Positions 45,653-49,943 of a DNA stretch of 49,943 nt are shown in pieces; within the stretch, counting starts at the first letter, position 1; each line of letters starts with the position of its first letter. Both the position numbers and the translations under genes were made by a program. Under the pieces are notes generated by a model. The model saw nothing but the letters and a program-made list of their open reading frames with translations, was not told where the DNA came from and did not search any database. This stretch comes from Clostridia bacterium (lineage in GTDB: Bacteria > Bacillota > Clostridia > Oscillospirales > CAG-272), in the NCBI GenBank assembly GCA_017961575.1, contig JAGCXA010000032.1:1-49943 (forward strand). Direction: 5' to 3'.

Positions 45653-47263
45653 ATGAAAAACCTGACTTTCCGGAAGCAGTTGACCATTTTCGTCTCCTGC
45701 GCGGTAGTCCTGACGGGATGCGTCCTGCTCGGGTTTCTGATCGACCGGTCGATCACGGCGAACAATCTGTTCGGCAGGATCATCGGCATTCTTGCGCCTT
45801 TCATCGCCGGCGGGATCATCGCGTTCATTCTGAAACCCCTCTGCAATCTGCTCGCGAAGCCGATCGGCAAACTCTTCATCAAAAAGGTCTTCCGCCGCTC
45901 TCTCGAACGCGGATCGACCACCGAACGCCGGGTCCTGAAACGCGCCGACAACGTCAGCATTTTTCTCTCGGTCCTGATCTTTTTTCTCATCATCGCGGCG
46001 CTGCTCTTCGCCGTCATCCCGCAGCTCTACGACAGCATCGTCCGGCTCATCAACAGCATCCCCGGCTGGATCGAATCGTTCGCCGCGTGGCTGGGACGGT
46101 TCATCGGGGACGATAATCAGGAACTGAATCAGTCGGTGCAGGAACAGTTGGACAAACTGTCCAGCGGGTTGGTCAAATGGCTGACCACGGCGGTACAGCC
46201 CGCTCTGGAAGACCTCGTGTCGGGCAACGTGACCTCGATCTTCTCGAAACTCTCCCCGATGGTGACCGTCGGACGGAGGATCGTCACCGCGCTTCTCAAC
46301 GTGGTCGTCAGCGTCGTCGTGATCGTCTACACGCTCGCCAACCGAAAGAAATTCGCGAAGCAGGGCGTTCTGATCGTGAACGCGATCTTCCCCGACAAGT
46401 GGTCGAAGATCATCCTCGAAGAATGCAGTTACGCGGATCGCGTTTTCTCGGGTTTCATCTCGGGGAGGATGCTCGATTCGCTCCTCGTCGGGGTGCTGAT
46501 CTTCATCGCCACGACGATCTTCGGCGTGCCGCAGGCGATCCTGATCTCGATCATGATGGGGATGTCGCAGTTGATCCCCTTCTTCGGTCCCTATATCGGC
46601 GCCGTTCCCTCCTGTCTTATCATCCTGATGATCGACCCGATCAAGGTCATCTATTTCCTGATCCTCGTGATCGTCATTCAACAACTCGACGCCAACATCT
46701 TCGACCCCCTGATCGTCGGAAACTCGATCGAAATGTCGAGTTTCTGGGTGCTTTTCTCGGTGATCCTCTTCGGCGGTCTGTTCGGGTTCCCGGGACTTCT
46801 CATCGGCGTTCCGACCTTCACGATCCTCTACGATATCGTGCGGAAACTGACCGATTTCCTGCTCAAAAAGCGCGGGAAAGAGGAACTTGCGGAGGACTAC
46901 CGCCGGCACTATCACAACCCCTCGGACGATCCCGGTCTTCTGCGTGAGAACGCGCGGAAGTACCGCCGCGACCGCCGCCATACGAAAGCCGAACAGAAGC
47001 GCATCACCGAACTCGTCGTCGAGGCGCGCGAGAGCGGAACGACCGAGGCGTCGATGCCGATCATGACGGTGATCGACGAGGAAACGCCCGACGAATCCGA
47101 GGAAGAGACCGTGGCAAGCGAACCTGCGGAAACCGGGGCGTTACCCGACGAATCCGCGAAAAAACCCTCCCCCGCCGCGACCGAAAGCGACCCCTCGGCA
47201 GAATCCGAAGTCGCAGCCGACGCGCCCGCAGACGGTGAAACGCCGTCCGACAAAACCGAATAA
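45653..47263 (+). CDS. AI-2E family transporter with acidic C-terminal tail
   Basis: A 536-residue integral membrane protein of the AI-2E (PerM/YdbK) family, about eight helices. Family features: IIGILAPFIAGGIIAFILKPLCNLL at the N-terminus, and an amphipathic exported segment (about residues 135-210) before helix 4. SGFISGRMLDSLLVGVLIFIATTIFGVPQAILISIMMGMSQLIPFFGPYIGAVPS is the most conserved block. It is followed by QQLDANIFDPLIVGNSIEMSSFWVLFSVILFGGLFGFPGLLIGVP. Members include an exporter of autoinducer-2 and sodium/proton antiporters, so the substrate is not assigned. The last 140 residues are a charged cytoplasmic tail, ending in a Glu/Pro/Ser/Ala-rich stretch, longer than usual. GCGGAGGAAGCA precedes the ATG. 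Confidence 0.92.
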   Translation: MKNLTFRKQLTIFVSCAVVLTGCVLLGFLIDRSITANNLFGRIIGILAPFIAGGIIAFILKPLCNLLAKPIGKLFIKKVFRRSLERGSTTERRVLKRADNVSIFLSVLIFFLIIAALLFAVIPQLYDSIVRLINSIPGWIESFAAWLGRFIGDDNQELNQSVQEQLDKLSSGLVKWLTTAVQPALEDLVSGNVTSIFSKLSPMVTVGRRIVTALLNVVVSVVVIVYTLANRKKFAKQGVLIVNAIFPDKWSKIILEECSYADRVFSGFISGRMLDSLLVGVLIFIATTIFGVPQAILISIMMGMSQLIPFFGPYIGAVPSCLIILMIDPIKVIYFLILVIVIQQLDANIFDPLIVGNSIEMSSFWVLFSVILFGGLFGFPGLLIGVPTFTILYDIVRKLTDFLLKKRGKEELAEDYRRHYHNPSDDPGLLRENARKYRRDRRHTKAEQKRITELVVEARESGTTEASMPIMTVIDEETPDESEEETVASEPAETGALPDESAKKPSPAATESDPSAESEVAADAPADGETPSDKTE

Positions 47264-47271
47264 TCCGAAAC

Positions 47272-47330
47272 CGACCCCGTCCCCCCGGCGCCCGGAACCG
47301 AGCGTTCCCGACCGGGAGCGGGGTCGTTTT
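47272..47330 (+). terminator. Probable terminator of the AI-2E-family gene
   Basis: CGACCCCG (47272) pairs with CGGGGTCG (47319), with an inner CCCGG/CCGGG possibility, followed by TTTT. Confidence 0.6.
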
Positions 47331-47369
47331 GAGGAAATAAAAAGACGAACGAAAGGGATCTGACATTTT

Positions 47370-49184
47370 ATGACGATTCTTCTGCAAACGTTGCAACTGA
47401 TCTGCGGGCTCGCGCTCTTCCTGTACGGTATGAACGTGATGGGCGACGCGATGAAGCGGATCGGCGGTTCCCGGATGAAATCCATCCTCTCGAACGCGAC
47501 CTCCAACCCGCGCAAGGGCTTTCTGCTCGGGCTCGGGGTGACGGCGCTGGTGCAATCGAGTTCGGCGACGACGGTGATGGTCGTCGGCTTCGTCAACTCG
47601 GGGCTGATGACGCTCCGGCAGACCGTCGGCGTCATTATGGGCGCGAACGTCGGCAGCGCGTCGACGGCGTGGCTGACCGGTCTCTCGGTGATCGAGGGCG
47701 GGAACGACGGGGTCCTCGGCTTTCTCAGTCTGCTGAAACCGACCTCGTGGATGCCGATCCTCGCGATCACGGGGCTGTTCATCACGATGATGTCGAAGAG
47801 CACGCGCAAAAAGAATATCGGACACGCTCTGCTCGGTTTCTCGATCCTGATGGTCGGGATGGAGTATATGGCGATGGCGGTCGACCCGCTGAAAGAGAGC
47901 GACGGCTTCCGTTCCCTGCTCACGATGTTCAAGAACCCCGCGCTCGGCATCCTCGCCGGTCTGATCCCCACGCTGGTCGTGCAGTCGTCCGCCGCCTCGA
48001 TCGGTATTCTGCAAGTGCTGGCGACGACGGGCGGGATCACCTACGGCACGTCGATCCCGATCATCATGGGGCTGAATATCGGTACCTGCGTGACGGCGAT
48101 GCTCTCCTCGATCGGGGCGAACAAGAACGCCCGCCGGACGGCGCTGATCCACCTGTATTTCAACGTCCTCTCGGCTATGATATGGCTCGTCGTGTATCTG
48201 GTCGTGACCGCCGTCGTCGACATTCCCTTCCTTTCGCATCCGGTCGACGTCTGGTGGGGGATCGCCGCCGTGCACACGGTGTTCAAGATCCTCTCGGTCA
48301 TAACGCTCGCTCCCTTCTCCCGTCTGATCGAACGGCTCGCCGTTCTGTCGGTGCCGGACGACAAGAGCGAGGACACGATCGACCTGCTTGACGAGCGTCT
48401 GTTCCTGACCCCGACCGTCGCCGTCGAGCGCGCGACCGAGGTCACCGAAAAAATGGCGGTCATCTCCGCCGAGGCGTTCCGGCTCTCGCTCGGTCTCATC
48501 AACCGCTACGACGAAAAGATCGCCCAGACGATCCGTGATTTTGAGAACAAAGCCGATCTCTACGAGGACAGTCTCGGCAGTTACCTGACGAAACTCGCGT
48601 CGACGAGCGATCTGCCCGAACGCGAGAGCCGGCAGGTCACGATGCTGCTTCACCTGATCGGCGACTTCGAGCGGATCTCGGATCACGCCGTCAACCTCGT
48701 CGAGTCGGCAGAGGAGATCAAAGAAAAGAAAGTCGCCTTCTCGAAGGAGGCGAACCGGGAACTCGCGGTGATGTACGGGGCGGTCGACGAGATCCTTTCG
48801 CTCGCGACCGACAGTTTCACGAAGCAGGACCTGCACGCCGCGTCGCTGGTCGAGCCGCTGGAACAGGTGGTCGATTACCTGCGCGACGAGATCAAGTTGC
48901 AGCACATTCTGCGCTTGCAGAAGAGCGAGTGCTCGATCGAGCACGGCTTCGTGCTCGCCGATATTCTGACCAACCTGGAACGGGTGTCGGATCATTGCTC
49001 GAACATCGCCGGGCTGATCCTCGAAATGTCGGCGCACGGCGACGTCGGAACGCACCAGTATCTCCGCGACGTGCGCGCGGGCGGCGAGGGCTTCAAACGG
49101 AACTATAACGAGTATTTGAGAAAATACTCGCTCGGCGTCGGAACGCCCTCCGACGCGGTCGGAAATGACGATCCGTCCGTGTGA
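47370..49184 (+). CDS. Na+/Pi cotransporter family protein with PhoU-like tail
   Basis: A 604-residue NptA/YjbB-type phosphate transporter. Two inverted membrane repeats carry the duplicated signature: VTALVQSSSATTVMVVGFVNSGLMTLRQTVGVIMGANVGS (about residues 57-96) and PTLVVQSSAASIGILQVLATTGGITYGTSIPIIMGLNIGTCVTAML (about 200-245). Residues about 360-570 are a PhoU-like helical domain (LDERLFLTPTVAVERATEVTEKMAVIS; LLHLIGDFERISDHAVNLVESAEEI; ILTNLERVSDHCSNIAGLILEM), with the E-R-x-S-D-H metal-binding motif twice. It exports or imports phosphate with sodium. The ribosome binding site AAAGGGATCT lies rather far from the ATG. The end overlaps the acetyltransferase gene by 20 bases. Confidence 0.95.
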   Translation: MTILLQTLQLICGLALFLYGMNVMGDAMKRIGGSRMKSILSNATSNPRKGFLLGLGVTALVQSSSATTVMVVGFVNSGLMTLRQTVGVIMGANVGSASTAWLTGLSVIEGGNDGVLGFLSLLKPTSWMPILAITGLFITMMSKSTRKKNIGHALLGFSILMVGMEYMAMAVDPLKESDGFRSLLTMFKNPALGILAGLIPTLVVQSSAASIGILQVLATTGGITYGTSIPIIMGLNIGTCVTAMLSSIGANKNARRTALIHLYFNVLSAMIWLVVYLVVTAVVDIPFLSHPVDVWWGIAAVHTVFKILSVITLAPFSRLIERLAVLSVPDDKSEDTIDLLDERLFLTPTVAVERATEVTEKMAVISAEAFRLSLGLINRYDEKIAQTIRDFENKADLYEDSLGSYLTKLASTSDLPERESRQVTMLLHLIGDFERISDHAVNLVESAEEIKEKKVAFSKEANRELAVMYGAVDEILSLATDSFTKQDLHAASLVEPLEQVVDYLRDEIKLQHILRLQKSECSIEHGFVLADILTNLERVSDHCSNIAGLILEMSAHGDVGTHQYLRDVRAGGEGFKRNYNEYLRKYSLGVGTPSDAVGNDDPSV

Positions 49185-49656
49185 TCCCGCGCGGGAGGAG
49201 ACCTACGTCTCGCTCTACCGCAACGCCCGGCGCTTTATGGCGGAGAACGGCAATACCGAGCAATGGCGGGACAAGGACTTTGCGCGCGAGGTCGCGGAGG
49301 ATCTTGCGAGCGGCGTGCTCTACGAAGGACGGAACGACGCGGGAGAGTTGCTCGGGGTCTTCGCCTTTCTTCCGGGTCCCGATCCGACCTACGCCGAAAT
49401 CGAGGGGAGTTGGGCGGACGATTCGCCCTACCGCGTTCTGCACCGCGTGGCGTCCTCGTTTATCGAGCCCGGCTTTATCTCCGGGGTGACGGCGTGGGCT
49501 GCGAGGATCTGCCCCCACCTGCGCATCGACACCCACCGCGACAACCTCCCGATGCAGCGGGCGCTCGCGGCGGCGGGATTCTCGCCGCGCGGGATCATTC
49601 ACCTTTCAAACGGCGAGCCGCGCATCGCGTTCGAGCGAACCGACAAGCAACCGTAA
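49165..49656 (+). CDS. GNAT-family N-acetyltransferase
   Basis: A 163-residue protein with GNAT architecture. The N-terminus is MTIRPCDPAREETYVSLYRNARRFM. A central strand pair is LLGVFAFLPGPDPTYAEIEG. VLHRVASSFIEPGFISGVTAWA replaces the usual acetyl-CoA loop and helix, and the C-terminal HLRIDTHRDNLPMQRALAAAGFSPRGIIHLSNGEPRIAFER is the typical N-x-x-M-x-x-x-x-x-x-x-G-F ending. FMAENGNTEQWRDKDF is a feature of a Firmicute subgroup of uncharacterised members. The ATG lies inside the last 20 bases of the transporter gene in another frame, indicating coupling. Substrate unknown. Confidence 0.9.
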   Translation: MTIRPCDPAREETYVSLYRNARRFMAENGNTEQWRDKDFAREVAEDLASGVLYEGRNDAGELLGVFAFLPGPDPTYAEIEGSWADDSPYRVLHRVASSFIEPGFISGVTAWAARICPHLRIDTHRDNLPMQRALAAAGFSPRGIIHLSNGEPRIAFERTDKQP

Positions 49657-49668
49657 ACCATTCCGAAA

Positions 49669-49712
49669 AGAGGGGCGGGGCGGGCTTTTTGCAAAGCCGC
49701 CCCCTTTTTTAT
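49669..49712 (+). terminator. Terminator after the acetyltransferase gene
   Basis: A GC-rich stem formed by GGGGCGG.. and ..CCGCCCC with inner GGCTTT/AAAGCC, followed by CTTTTTTA. Confidence 0.75.
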
Positions 49713-49798
49713 CCGCCCGAGTTCCCCGCTCTTTTTCCGGGCGCGGGAAACGCCCGCGAAAAGCGCCCGAAAAGAGCAAAAATCTTTTACAAAAAGGG

Positions 49799-49827
49799 TT
49801 GACAAAACGCCGCGGGTCGTGTATAAT
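49799..49827 (+). promoter_or_regulatory. Consensus SigA promoter of tRNA-Leu
   Basis: TTGACA, 17 bases, TATAAT, with both boxes perfect, 12 bases before the tRNA. Confidence 0.88.
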
Positions 49828-49839
49828 ATCATTCGTCAC

Positions 49840-49923
49840 GCGGGAGTGGCGGAACTGGCAGACGCGCACGTTTGAGGGGCGTGTGGATTTTCCATACGGG
49901 TTCAAGTCCCGTCTCCCGCACCA
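49840..49923 (+). tRNA. tRNA-Leu (anticodon GAG)
   Basis: A complete 84-base class II tRNA. The acceptor is GCGGGAG with CTCCCGC, A discriminator and encoded CCA. The anticodon loop TTTGAGG (anticodon GAG) is closed by GCACG/GGCGTG-type pairing. A long variable arm follows, and then a T arm with GGTTCAAGTCC. It reads CUU/CUC leucine codons. The window ends 20 bases later, so further tRNAs may follow. Confidence 0.96.
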
Positions 49924-49943
49924 AACACCAGAGGGGTGCCCAT

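Noticed and set aside
1..49943. CRISPR array, prophage or toxin-antitoxin module
   Set aside because: No regularly spaced repeats, phage structural genes, integrase or small toxin-antitoxin pair were seen.

Overview
The window looks like a piece of chromosome from a GC-rich, endospore-forming member of the Clostridia, possibly a Christensenellales-like gut lineage. Three observations support this. There is a germination protease gene (gpr) and a cotJA-cotJB-cotJC spore-coat operon. There are many Gram-positive-type lipoproteins and secreted proteins with no outer-membrane genes. Promoters are close to TTGACA-N17-TATAAT and ribosome binding sites are strong AGGAGG types. The exact taxon is inference. 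I saw no phage, insertion sequence, CRISPR array or plasmid gene.

Layout. 1-5.9 kb (mostly minus strand): an incomplete acidic membrane protein, the 23S rRNA methyltransferase rlmB, a structured RNA on the plus strand (copy A), a small zinc-ribbon protein preceded by a decayed tRNA-like element, a sigma-70-family factor, a DUF4364 protein and an orphan oligopeptide-type binding lipoprotein. 6.0-10.3 kb: gpr, a small P-loop kinase, an acyl-ACP thioesterase, a YolD-like protein, and an esterase coupled to a deoxyinosine DNA glycosylase. 10.4-16.6 kb: two paralogous membrane-anchored heparinase II/III-type polysaccharide lyases, each with its own promoter. 16.8-22.2 kb: a probable operon of a type II topoisomerase B subunit, phosphoglycerate mutase, a membrane protein and homoserine O-acetyltransferase. 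22.4-25.5 kb: a large repeat-containing surface lipoprotein. 25.7-27.2 kb: a DUF6472 protein and the cotJ operon. 27.3-27.6 kb: structured RNA copy B.

27.6-41.4 kb is one seven-gene minus-strand operon. In transcription order it encodes a very large substrate-binding protein, two permeases, a secreted NHL/TPR/YIP1 membrane protein, a giant DUF5696 protein and two more permeases. No ATPase or regulator is present. With the two lyases and a ROK sugar kinase just upstream, this suggests a polysaccharide capture and import programme. 42.0-49.9 kb carries the ROK kinase, small genes, a glyoxalase-like gene coupled to a uridine-kinase-like protein that has lost its P-loop, a multi-spanning membrane protein, an AI-2E-family transporter, a Na/Pi cotransporter with a PhoU tail, a GNAT acetyltransferase and tRNA-Leu(GAG).

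The most notable observation is the pair of homologous, about 300-nt, non-coding structured RNAs at 1813-2114 and 27321-27625. Helices are preserved by compensatory changes between the copies. Size, lineage and position suggest the raiA RNA family, but this name is tentative. The second most notable is the seven-gene transport/surface operon.
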